NCBI GenBank assembly: GCA_963522035.1
Contig: CAUQYP010000246.1
Span: forward strand, 1 to 7,150
Length of the DNA stretch: 7,150 nucleotides
DNA from: Noviherbaspirillum_A sp963522035
GTDB taxonomy: Bacteria > Pseudomonadota > Gammaproteobacteria > Burkholderiales > Burkholderiaceae_D
Direction of reading: 5' to 3'
Shown here: positions 1-7,099 of the stretch, piece after piece
Numbering within the stretch: the first letter of the stretch is position 1
Layout of the letters: the number at the start of each line of letters is the position of its first letter
Made by a program: the position numbers and the translations under genes
Notes under the pieces: generated by a model
What the model was told of the DNA's origin: nothing
What the model saw: only the letters and a program-made list of their open reading frames with translations
Databases searched by the model: none

Positions 1-11
1 TTTCAGTCCCT

Positions 12-85
12 GGCGACGCGTCGCCGTCTAACGGGGATCCACGTCAAAGGCAGCATCAAAAGCAAAAGCAACTGTCGCTGCGCGG
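12..85 (+). repeat. Left copy of long terminal inverted repeat
   Basis: This block matches the reverse complement of 7077-7150 without gaps over 74 bases, with four mismatches (at 47, 54, 65 and 66). Its outer 14 bases (12-25, ggcgacgcgtcgcc) are a perfect palindrome, also present at the outermost right end. Weaker similarity continues inward: the stretch around 158-210 (ending in a 'ccggct' block) resembles the reverse complement of about 7025-7076, once two extra 32-base units on the left are skipped. The eleven bases before it show no counterpart, because the window ends exactly with the right copy. It could be the end of a non-autonomous mobile unit or one copy of a dispersed intergenic repeat. 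Confidence 0.9.
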
Positions 86-186
86 AGCTACAAGCAACAG
101 CGACTGTCGCTGCGCGGAGCTACAAGCAACAGCGACTGTCGCTGCGCGGAGCTACGAGCAACGGCAACTGTCGCTACGCGGAACAA
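63..186 (+). repeat. Four tandem 32-base units inside the left repeat
   Basis: The block actgtcgctgcgcgg starts at 71, 103, 135 and 167 (the last copy has one change, 'ctacgcgg'), giving a strict 32-base period. Units are joined by a variable 'agctacaagcaac' type linker. In the second and third units the sequence cagcgactgtcgctg (98-112 and 130-144) is a 15-base palindrome around a central t. In the first and fourth units the left arm reads 'gcaac' and the palindrome is broken. The first unit lies within the 74-base inverted repeat. The period is too short and the units too contiguous for a CRISPR array. Confidence 0.88.
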
Positions 187-210
187 GCGATACCGCTTAC
201 ATGCCGGCTT

Positions 211-426
211 GGGAAAGTCAGCACGAACCAGCCATAAACCAATGGCCTGTTGACGGTTCTCTTCGGGAAGATGGCTCGTCGATCACCATGCGACGGAATT
301 TTTTTAAACTATTTCATTCATTCGGTCTCCAATTCCTGAATCGTTAGCATTTCTCTCCGGACCAAATTACCACCCGCCTTCCTGCTCGTCCCGAAGGTAA
401 ATGCCAACAGTTCTAAAGGACATCAA
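211..426. other. Leader region of the first gene
   Basis: No gene is visible here. The stretch passes from the G+C-rich repeat into an A+T-rich patch around 297-345, with a run of seven T at 299-305. This is a plausible promoter zone for the gene at 427, but I found no -35/-10 pair good enough to call. TTGACG at 250-255 has no acceptable -10 partner. The ribosome binding site AAAGGA at 415-420 lies six bases before the ATG. Confidence 0.35.
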
Positions 427-1593
427 ATGGACCAATATCGCCGCAATTTCTTGCTGCACGGTGCCACATTGCTTGCCGCGAGTGCTGCATACCCCGTACG
501 AGCGCAAATCCCTGGCAATGTCCTTAACCTGGCGGACTTCGGCGGCATTCCCGGCGCCAGTGGCGCTGCGATCATTGCGGCGTTCAATCAAGCGTTCGGC
601 CTGCTTAAAAGCCTTGGCGGCGGCTCGCTTGTCATTCCGCCGGGAACCTATAATCTTGGCACCTATGCTGACGGCGTTTACCTGGTCGGCGTGAGTGAGT
701 TGCAAAACGTGGATATATCCGGCTACGGCGCCACGCTGGAAATGACCACGGCAGCACCCACGATTACGGTTTTCTTCAATTTTCGGAATCCGTCGAACGT
801 GACGTTCAGAGGCCTCAGCTTCTATGACCATGGCACCGACCTGTCGGTCACATGGCGGGGCGCCGTATGCTTCGACGTCTACACGACCCGACCCTGCTCG
901 GGCTTCAGGACAGTCGACTGCTCCGCCGACCATGTCCATAATTTTTTCAGGGCGTTTGCCCAGGGCACCGAGAAATATACCCTCAGCGACTGTGACCTGC
1001 ATGCGACCATCAAGAACAGCTACTACGGTCTGAACCTCAAGTACAACGGCCGCTTCTCCAGGTGCGACATCTCCTGCGTCGCGGTCAGGCGCGGCTTTAT
1101 CGGATACGGCATGAAAGACTGGGATATCACGATGCGCTGCGACAGTAGCAATGACGCGCTGGGCAGCAATGGATTTATCAGCCTGGTTAATTCAACTGAG
1201 GACACTACCGAAAACTGCTCGATCAGGCTCGCGGTCGCCGGCAGTACCTATCCTTACTCGGCACTCATCCACTTCTATCATCAGGCGCCTGGCGATAACG
1301 AATACTTCCGCTATATCAGGGCGGATGCGCAGCTGGAAGGCAATGTGGAAGGCGATGCGACCCTGTTCCTGTTCGACCATGCGCTTATGACAGGCATCGC
1401 GGCCAGCACGCTCCGCACGTTCGACGAGATTTATCTGACCGGCGCCATCGCGGGAACCTATGCCGGAAAAATCATCGACAATCCATCGGTTTCCGTCGGC
1501 AAGCCGAACGCTGTCTGGCTTTCTTCAGTCTTGAGCAGACAGCAGGACTTAAGCCAATTGCCAGCCTACATCAAGGTGTTCGACCCGATTTAA
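427..1593 (+). CDS. Secreted right-handed beta-helix protein, pectate-lyase-3-like
   Basis: A 388-residue protein predicted to be exported and folded as a right-handed beta-helix. The N-terminus has a twin-arginine-like motif (YRRNFLL, residues 4-10), a hydrophobic stretch to about residue 21, and a likely cleavage site after VRA (24-26), which suggests Tat export. The mature start resembles the first coil of pectate-lyase-3/glycosyl-hydrolase-28-like proteins: an NLADFGG segment at 34-40, then a helix, then IPPGTY at 70-75. The middle is rich in short beta-strand repeats with aspartate, asparagine and cysteine (about 150-260), as expected for stacked coils. I cannot assign catalytic residues, so lyase, hydrolase or plain polysaccharide binding remain open. 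The start is supported by AAAGGA six bases upstream. A 211-codon antisense reading frame over it is a shadow. It is clearly more G+C-rich than the other genes here and converges with the next gene. Confidence 0.82.
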   Translation: MDQYRRNFLLHGATLLAASAAYPVRAQIPGNVLNLADFGGIPGASGAAIIAAFNQAFGLLKSLGGGSLVIPPGTYNLGTYADGVYLVGVSELQNVDISGYGATLEMTTAAPTITVFFNFRNPSNVTFRGLSFYDHGTDLSVTWRGAVCFDVYTTRPCSGFRTVDCSADHVHNFFRAFAQGTEKYTLSDCDLHATIKNSYYGLNLKYNGRFSRCDISCVAVRRGFIGYGMKDWDITMRCDSSNDALGSNGFISLVNSTEDTTENCSIRLAVAGSTYPYSALIHFYHQAPGDNEYFRYIRADAQLEGNVEGDATLFLFDHALMTGIAASTLRTFDEIYLTGAIAGTYAGKIIDNPSVSVGKPNAVWLSSVLSRQQDLSQLPAYIKVFDPI

Positions 1594-1604
1594 TCGCACC
1601 CAAA

Positions 1605-1630
1605 CCCGCCGGCATGAAAAAGCAGGCGGG
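1605..1630. terminator. Possible shared terminator hairpin between converging genes
   Basis: CCCGCC (1605-1610) pairs with GGCGGG (1625-1630) across a 14-base loop containing an A-run. On the minus strand the hairpin is followed by TTTGGG, and on the plus strand by no T-run. Its position between two converging stop codons fits a weak bidirectional terminator, but the stem is short and the loop large. Confidence 0.35.
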
Positions 1631-1686
1631 CAGGTCTGTTCCTGGCATAGCCATCCATGACCTGACTGAACGGCCCTGACTGATGC

Positions 1687-2394
1687 TCAGGTCCTGAATT
1701 TCCGCACAAAGTCGCTCAGGCCTAATGAATTTTTCGGATCATAGGCATGGATAAGCAACGTACGCCTTTCCCCACTGCTGACCGGAAAATTGCAGTGCTT
1801 TATGTTGTAGCCGTTAAAAAAGTAGACGTTTCCAACCGCGCACACAATCTTGTCGCATAGCTTTTTTTCCAACTGGGTCAAGGTCTTTTTCTTTCTATAT
1901 TCCAACGGCAACGAGTTATCGAATTTCGTCAGTGTCTTTCTGAACACGTTTCCTGCCACCGACGTCGTAAAATTTTTTTTCCTGTAAACAACGAGATCGC
2001 CGTTATCACCAGGCGAAGTCACGATATTGATCGGAATGAGAATAGTCATCAGGTAGGAGTCGAAATGTCGCAAGTGACTCGAGCTATCGGACTGCGCATT
2101 TGCGCAGCGGATATAACATTTGTCTTCATCGGAAGGATCCTTGCGAAAGGTCGATGCAAATCTCAGCCTCGATACTCTTCGGCAAAATTTCTCCACCTGC
2201 CGGTATTCTTCAAGCGCACGCAACTCCGAGACGATGGAAATCGCTTTTTCATTAAGAAGCTTTCCAGGATAGCCATCGCAACCAGCAGTCAGGATGTCAA
2301 TCTCTTCGTTAAATTTTTTTATTAATTCCGGAGAAAAAACATTCTTGAACATGACAAGCCCCGTGTCGTACTCGATGCGCTCTACCGTATTCAT
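1687..2394 (-). CDS. Fe(II)/2-oxoglutarate-dependent dioxygenase, PhyH-like
   Basis: A 235-residue soluble protein with the signature of non-haem iron, 2-oxoglutarate-dependent oxygenases. The HxD pair is H110-F-D112, in a strand followed by the hydrophobic MTILIPI. The distal iron ligand is H200 in a GNVYFFNGYNIKH context (188-200). The co-substrate-binding arginine is probably R210 or R211 in SGERRTLL (207-214), followed by H216-A-Y218. Spacing and order match phytanoyl-CoA dioxygenase-type enzymes. No signal peptide or membrane segment is present, so it should act in the cytoplasm, probably hydroxylating a small molecule, lipid or sugar precursor; the substrate cannot be read. The ATG at 2394 is supported by AAGGAAG about seven bases upstream on the minus strand. 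Codon use is A+T-rich, with a run of eight A on the coding strand (plus 1973-1980). It converges with the beta-helix gene and diverges from the next gene, so it has its own promoter. Confidence 0.8.
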   Translation of the reverse strand: MNTVERIEYDTGLVMFKNVFSPELIKKFNEEIDILTAGCDGYPGKLLNEKAISIVSELRALEEYRQVEKFCRRVSRLRFASTFRKDPSDEDKCYIRCANAQSDSSSHLRHFDSYLMTILIPINIVTSPGDNGDLVVYRKKNFTTSVAGNVFRKTLTKFDNSLPLEYRKKKTLTQLEKKLCDKIVCAVGNVYFFNGYNIKHCNFPVSSGERRTLLIHAYDPKNSLGLSDFVRKFRT

Positions 2395-3012
2395 GATCGA
2401 TCTTCCTTTACCATGTGAAACCGATATTGGGTGGTTTTAGACGACCGGAATGCCCTAAAGAACCTGGGCACCAGCTGTCGATTACCGGAAGCGGCGCGCC
2501 TTCCCAGGAGCTTGACGCCTACTTCAACATAAAGCCCTGATAACGACTGTGCAGGACATGGAGCTTTCCGCACCTGGCAGCCTGCGTCGGCTGCAGGAGC
2601 GACAGTCAATTTTATTACCCAGCTATATCAGCCAGTGCTGACTTATGTCAGAAGCAGTTCAAACCAGGCAATAATTCCTGGACTGCGTCAAGACTTTCTG
2701 CTCGATTTAATCTTTCCCACAGATCACATCTGCACTGTGCCTGCTACGCCCCTATTTTGGGCTTCGACAACAGCGCCAGCCCCATGGGATCGACTTTTGA
2801 CAAATCACAAAAGCATCCGGGCCAATCCCTATATTAGTTTAACTACATAAACCATATATACGATTTAGCGTTATTTTTCGCTATGCCATTGACGTATTGA
2901 ATCAAGTCAAACTGCTTACGTATTCGTAAAAAGATCCCCGTCAATGTTTCTGGCACGCTCATTGAAAATTTTTCCATCTTACAAACCCCGATTTCCTATT
3001 AATTGATACCCG
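2395..3012. other. 618-base divergent intergenic region
   Basis: This spacer separates the divergent dioxygenase and transferase genes and must carry both promoters. The part near the dioxygenase (about 2450-2610) is moderately G+C-rich. It holds a perfect 6-base-stem hairpin (GCAGCC 2577-2582, GGCTGC 2589-2594) and no convincing gene. The part from about 2810 onwards is strongly A+T-rich, with several TATA-like strings (2830-2870) and a small hairpin TTACG/CGTAA (2916-2929). Two short reading frames here (71 and 72 codons) lack good starts and recognisable protein character. The length far exceeds what two promoters need, so an eroded gene or a small RNA is possible but not shown. Confidence 0.5.
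2889..2910. promoter_or_regulatory. Candidate operator with nested symmetry
   Basis: TTGAC (2889-2893) and GTCAA (2906-2910) form outer inverted arms around the 9-base palindrome TTGAATCAA (2897-2905). It lies in the A+T-rich half of the divergent spacer, about 100 bases before the transferase gene, where a regulator could control one or both genes. The two symmetry centres differ by 1.5 bases, so this may be chance in A+T-rich DNA. Confidence 0.25.
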
Positions 3013-4698
3013 ATGATGAAAATTTTCAGCCAGATACGGGAAATGGGTTATGGCAGGACGATAGACCCATCGCGCCCGGTAAAGATAACCATTCCATCAC
3101 GCAGGGACAATCCATCGCATCCGTTTCGCTTATTGAATGCGCTAATTTTTGGCTTCGTCTTATGCCTGGCATCCAGCTACCTGCTGTTTGACGATTTTTT
3201 ATTGAAGCGGTGGCTTGCCGGAAATACGCTTGCACGTAACTTCTTCGTGCTTCTCCATCTGGTTTCCATCTACATCTACATTTTTTTATGTTGCCTCAAA
3301 CCCCGGTGGCTACCAATCAGCATCAGCTATGGTGCGATGCTGGCTATCGATGCCAGCTTCTATCGGATAACGTCCGTTCCTCCCAGCGCGATAGATTATG
3401 AAGTCTGGTTGACCGCCATTAGCGATATAAACAATGCCGGACAATTGTACTTCAACGAATTTATCATCAACCTTTCAAAGGTCGCGCTAGTTGGGGTTGT
3501 CGCTAACCTGATCAGCAGGCACGCAGAGATTTTCCTTCCAACTCCCAAACTGAAAATATTCCTTGTAATTATCATGATTCACTCTGCCGGCTTCTTCGCG
3601 GCGCTTTATTACAAGGGTCCGGAAATAAGTGCAGGACTGGCTCCCGGGTCCGGCCTTGCGCAAAGCTCGCTGTTGAATCTGGTAGATAAAGCCTTAAAGG
3701 CGGAACATCCAGCCGTGGTCAACCTGAGCATTACTCCTGCTACCAATATAAAAACCGTCATCCTGGTCATTGACGAGTCGGTGACAACGAAAGCATTCGA
3801 GGAACTGTGGAAAACTGCAGACTGGAAAAGGGAGGATACCTGGCTTTTTCGTGCTTACAGCTCAGCGAATTGTTCCGCGGCTTCCAATTTCTTTATCCGG
3901 TACGGTGTCATGGATCCAAAATTGGCACAAAACCATAAGGCTGGTCTATCAATTATGGAGAAAGCGAAAAGATCGGGATATAAAGTAATTTATTATGACA
4001 TGCAAAATGTCCTGGGTGATGGCACAGGCAAGCGAACTTCCAGTCGGGGGAACTACTTCCAACCTGCGGAACTGGCAGCCATCGATGAAATAGTGGCACG
4101 CCCTCAGCACGAACCTTATCCGGATTCATGGGTGGCAAATGAAATAGAAAAAAAATACCGGGCCGAAAAAGAGAAAAGCTTCATTGTGGTAAATAAGGCC
4201 GGCGCGCATTTTCCTTATGAAAACAGGACGTTTCCAAAAGACCGGTTGCCAGGAGAAAGCGCTTATCTGTCTGCAATAAGGATCAACACGATGTCGTTTC
4301 TCAAGAAACTTACAGAATTAACCAGGCTAAATGGCGACACTGTGCTTTTCTATACGTCAGATCACGGACAGAACTATCGCTCCCGGATAACGCACTGTTC
4401 CGCCAACGGTTCAGCGCCAGATATCGAATGGGAAGTGCCCTTGGTTTTTATAGGAGATCAGTTGCGCAATCTGATGCCGAGCACGCGCGCGGACAGGACA
4501 CTGAGCCATTTTCACTTGACGGAAACCCTCAATAATATCCTTGGATATGATGATCCGGACATTCCGAACATCATGCAAGGCGCTGCAACGACGAAGGACA
4601 ATGCCGTTCCTCACTATGGCGCTTATGGCAGCCCCTTCCCAATTTTCAATAATCCGGTACAAACAAAAATTCTAGGGGTGAATAAAATTAGCCCATGA
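3013..4698 (+). CDS. EptA-like membrane phosphoethanolamine transferase (sulfatase-fold)
   Basis: A 561-residue inner-membrane protein with a large periplasmic catalytic domain, the layout of lipid A/LPS phosphoethanolamine transferases. Five hydrophobic segments lie at about 38-59, 76-95, 100-117, 150-167 and 181-199, then an alkaline-phosphatase-superfamily domain from about 246 to 530. Metal and catalytic candidates are D254-E255 (VIDES), the nucleophile region NCSAAS (286-291, probably S288), H399 in NKAGAHFPY, D450-H451 in YTSDHGQN, and H461. EptA/EptB enzymes normally use threonine in this place, so the serine motif suggests another subgroup. The family moves phosphoethanolamine from phosphatidylethanolamine to a glycan or lipid A; the acceptor here is unknown, and phosphoglycerol transfer or sulfatase activity is possible. 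Two ATGs in tandem (3013, 3016) lack a clear ribosome binding site; ATG at 3043 is an alternative that would still keep all membrane segments. It carries a run of eight A at 4148-4155. Confidence 0.8.
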   Translation: MMKIFSQIREMGYGRTIDPSRPVKITIPSRRDNPSHPFRLLNALIFGFVLCLASSYLLFDDFLLKRWLAGNTLARNFFVLLHLVSIYIYIFLCCLKPRWLPISISYGAMLAIDASFYRITSVPPSAIDYEVWLTAISDINNAGQLYFNEFIINLSKVALVGVVANLISRHAEIFLPTPKLKIFLVIIMIHSAGFFAALYYKGPEISAGLAPGSGLAQSSLLNLVDKALKAEHPAVVNLSITPATNIKTVILVIDESVTTKAFEELWKTADWKREDTWLFRAYSSANCSAASNFFIRYGVMDPKLAQNHKAGLSIMEKAKRSGYKVIYYDMQNVLGDGTGKRTSSRGNYFQPAELAAIDEIVARPQHEPYPDSWVANEIEKKYRAEKEKSFIVVNKAGAHFPYENRTFPKDRLPGESAYLSAIRINTMSFLKKLTELTRLNGDTVLFYTSDHGQNYRSRITHCSANGSAPDIEWEVPLVFIGDQLRNLMPSTRADRTLSHFHLTETLNNILGYDDPDIPNIMQGAATTKDNAVPHYGAYGSPFPIFNNPVQTKILGVNKISP

Positions 4699-5182
4699 TT
4701 TCCCCAGGCATTACAAACACCCGCTCATATATAGCAGCAGATAATGCGAATTACCCGGTTTATATTCACTAACGCTATGTCAATTTCCGCTGCAACGTGG
4801 CAAGTTTTAAAATGGAAATGCGCATGAGGAAATGCGGCAAACCAACGAAGGTTGTTGCTCCTCAACCCGGTTCTTTACCATATTCATAGGATGACTTAGT
4901 CGAATTGAAGAACGGTTGAACTGCTGGACTGGCGTGATGGAAAGCCAGGTCCAACTGGCAACGCTTCCTGTGCGGCGACTCTACTCATCGGATCAACGAT
5001 AAAGCGCGCATGGGTGCGGCCGAAATTCATGCTCTGCCTGACCGGGATTTTCAAATTCGTCGAAGACAATTTCACTGGAAGATAACTGCTTGACGCATGC
5101 CGGACAGATAGCGTGCGCAAAGCTGGGCTGATACCAAGGCGCGTGATGGCACGAAAAAGACTCTCATTCATCGAGGTATTCA
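4699..5182. other. 484-base spacer without a recognised gene
   Basis: No convincing gene is seen. The first 200 bases are A+T-rich; the rest (about 4900-5180) is richer in G+C and has coding-like composition. The plus frame from 4909 to the stop at 5083-5085 stays open for 58 codons but has no usable start, and I do not recognise the product. A minus-strand frame overlaps it and depends on a TTG start inside the next gene. Small features are a direct repeat ggaaatgcg (4814-4822, 4828-4836) and a weak hairpin GGTTG/CAACC (4850-4867). The spacer must hold the promoter of the next gene unless that gene is read through from upstream. Confidence 0.45.
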
Positions 5183-7000
5183 ATGCCTGATCAAAGTTTG
5201 GCAATGGCCGAAGCCTCCAGAAGTACACCAATTTATGTGCCTGTCAATCCTGGCTATCAGCCACTGCGTATTGGAATAATACTTGACGATCTGGACGTTC
5301 CGGCATGGATCGACGAAACGATCGAGGCGATACGGCGCACGGATTTTGCACAGATCACGGTCTTGATCGTCAAGAACGACACTGGAAAACTTGTGCAGCA
5401 AGGTCCGGAAACCTTTATCCAGGCCTTGCGTAGGGCCTACGCTGTGAGCGGTAAATTCCTTTACCGCTTATATGTCGATCAGGATGCCAAGGGACACCCG
5501 CAATTCTTGTTGCCTGTCAAAAAGAAATCATTGCATCCGGCAGTCAAGAATACTTCCAATATTTTTCTTCAGTACACGAAGTCGAGTGGTTTGTACGAGT
5601 TAAGCGAAGAAGGGACGGCAGCGATCAGAAATTGCGGGTTGGACGTGGTGCTGCATCTGGAATGCGATAGCGAAAAAGAAAATCCCATTAACCCCAGAAA
5701 CTTTGACAGCGTACGTTATGGCGTATGGTCTTATTACCATGACAACGACAATAGCCATCGCTTGAGTCCAAGCCTCTTCTGGCAGATGGTTAAAAAAAAG
5801 TCGACCTGCAGGTTCATTCTGCAAAAGCAGTCGAATGGAACCTCACCCGATGAAATTCTGTACACTTCCTACGGTTCCATCGTCAGCAACTTATGGTTAA
5901 GTCAGAATCGCGCTGCAATCTATCGCAAGGCGCCGGCAATTACCGTGCGTGCACTTCGACAAATCGCTACATCCGCGGAACGTCATTTAGACTATCGTCC
6001 ATCCCCAGCCATATCCGGGCAGCCGGTTCATCAGGTTCCGCTAAACCGTCAGATGTTGCCTTTTCTCGGGCGACTGGCAAAAGAAATTTTGAAAAACAAA
6101 TTTTTACGAAAATTCATGGTGGAGCAATGGTTTTTAGCCTATCGAAAAACTCAGGATACACGTTCAGATATACCTTCCACCGAAGCATTTACACCGTTTT
6201 ATCCAACATGCGAACTATCTTATGCTGATCCCTTTTCATTCAGGTTCAATGGAAGGGATTACATATTCTTTGAAAGTATTGACCATGAGGCCCGAAAAGG
6301 GCAGATTTCTTATATAGCTTTTGACGATGAAGGATGTCCACAAAATCCCAAGTTGGCTTTGTCTTGCAATTATCACCTTTCCTACCCGTTCATATTTGAA
6401 TGGAAGGGCGAGGCTTACATGATACCCGAGGCGTCGGCGAGTCGCGCCGTAAAGCTTTACAAGGCCAATGCTTTCCCTAACGGCTGGACATTTGTAAGCG
6501 ATTTGCTGACCGACGTCTGTGCAGTGGATTCGACCGTATTGGAGCATGATGGGGTTTGGTACATGTTTACCAATATAAGCGAATCTGGTGGATCGGCTAA
6601 TGATGAGCTTTTTCTTTTTATTGCGCAGAGCCCATTAGGACCATGGCAACCTCATCCTATGAATCCTGTGAAGTCGGATGTCCGGTCAGCCAGGCAGGCA
6701 GGCAGAATTTTCAGGAAAAACGGAAAATTAATACGTCCCGCGCAAGATTGCAGCGTCAGGTATGGATACGCTATCCAGTTCTGTGAAATTACAAGGTTGT
6801 CGGAAACAGAATACGAAGAACAAGTTATCGGGAAAATAGACGCGTCCTGGATGCCCGGACTTACCGGAACACATACCTACAATAGGACTGAAACCCTCGA
6901 GGTGATAGACGGGAAAAAATGGATTTGGAAGCCGTTCGCCTTGTCCAGATTCCTGCGGTTGTTTCCGATACTGCTGCTCTTCCCTGCACTGACCGACTAG
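5183..7000 (+). CDS. Formyltransferase-like / GINT1-N-like glycan-modifying protein
   Basis: A 605-residue soluble protein of two parts. Residues about 28-270 resemble the formyltransferase-like N-terminal region common in bacterial members of this family: LRIGIILDDLDVPAW at 28-42 and YGVWSYYHDND at 179-189, followed by a segment like the usual 'GPPGFWE' region (here SPSLFWQ). Residues about 340-590 resemble the beta-propeller-like domain shared with the N-terminus of plant glucosamine inositolphosphorylceramide transferase 1: YADPF (347-351), LSYPFIFE (399-406), MIPEAS (413-418), AVDST (447-451), RPAQDCSVRYGYA (518-530) and GTHTYNR (562-568). The GT64 catalytic domain of the plant enzyme is absent. 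Bacterial relatives are often annotated as glycosyltransferases in polysaccharide loci, but the reaction is unproven; sugar or acyl transfer to a surface glycan is an inference. GAGG at 5173-5176, six bases before the ATG, supports the start. It has a run of eight A at 5792-5799. Confidence 0.78.
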   Translation: MPDQSLAMAEASRSTPIYVPVNPGYQPLRIGIILDDLDVPAWIDETIEAIRRTDFAQITVLIVKNDTGKLVQQGPETFIQALRRAYAVSGKFLYRLYVDQDAKGHPQFLLPVKKKSLHPAVKNTSNIFLQYTKSSGLYELSEEGTAAIRNCGLDVVLHLECDSEKENPINPRNFDSVRYGVWSYYHDNDNSHRLSPSLFWQMVKKKSTCRFILQKQSNGTSPDEILYTSYGSIVSNLWLSQNRAAIYRKAPAITVRALRQIATSAERHLDYRPSPAISGQPVHQVPLNRQMLPFLGRLAKEILKNKFLRKFMVEQWFLAYRKTQDTRSDIPSTEAFTPFYPTCELSYADPFSFRFNGRDYIFFESIDHEARKGQISYIAFDDEGCPQNPKLALSCNYHLSYPFIFEWKGEAYMIPEASASRAVKLYKANAFPNGWTFVSDLLTDVCAVDSTVLEHDGVWYMFTNISESGGSANDELFLFIAQSPLGPWQPHPMNPVKSDVRSARQAGRIFRKNGKLIRPAQDCSVRYGYAIQFCEITRLSETEYEEQVIGKIDASWMPGLTGTHTYNRTETLEVIDGKKWIWKPFALSRFLRLFPILLLFPALTD

Positions 7001-7026
7001 GGCATTTTCGTGCTGATTTGCCCTAG
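6997..7026 (+). terminator. Hairpin overlapping the last stop codon
   Basis: CTAGGGCA (6997-7004) and TGCCCTAG (7019-7026) are a perfect 8-base inverted repeat with a 14-base loop. The left arm includes the TAG stop codon (6998-7000) of the upstream gene. No T-run follows, so an intrinsic terminator is uncertain; it may instead protect the mRNA end. The hairpin abuts the inner edge of the right repeat region. Confidence 0.45.
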
Positions 7027-7051
7027 CCGGCCGGTAAGCGCTATTGCCTGT

Positions 7052-7099
7052 CCCGCGCAGCGACAGTTGCCGTTACCCGCGCAGCGACAGTTGCCGTTG
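7052..7099 (-). repeat. Two tandem 24-base units inside the right repeat
   Basis: cccgcgcagcgacagttgcc occurs at 7052-7071 and again at 7076-7095, giving a 24-base period. Reverse-complemented, the units contain the same gcaactgtcgctgcgcgg core as the left array but lack the 'agctacaa' linker, so the two ends share the core and differ in copy number (two against four) and period (24 against 32). Confidence 0.85.

Noticed and set aside
63..186. Possible CRISPR array
   Set aside because: Units are contiguous with a 32-base period and near-identical throughout, with no unique spacers and no cas genes.
367..1002. A 211-codon antisense reading frame over the beta-helix gene
   Set aside because: It has no family-like motifs or supporting ribosome binding site. 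The plus-strand gene in the same place has a signal peptide, domain motifs and a good ribosome binding site.
1658..1693. GACCTGA/TCAGGTC inverted repeat near the end of the dioxygenase gene as a terminator
   Set aside because: The 7-base stem has a very large loop and no T-run; the hairpin at 1605-1630 is a better candidate.
2391..2609. A 72-codon minus-strand frame overlapping the dioxygenase start by four bases
   Set aside because: The ATGA-type overlap suggested coupling, but the frame needs a TTG start, has no ribosome binding site and shows no protein character. The dioxygenase has its own good ribosome binding site.
2635..2850. A 71-codon plus-strand frame in the divergent spacer
   Set aside because: Low-complexity, unrecognisable product with no ribosome binding site.
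2933..2941. gatccccgt, shared with the terminal inverted repeats, as a possible third repeat copy
   Set aside because: Only nine bases match and the flanks differ, so chance is sufficient.
4896..5231. A 111-codon minus-strand frame before and into the last gene
   Set aside because: It begins at a TTG inside a well-supported gene and its translation resembles no family I know.
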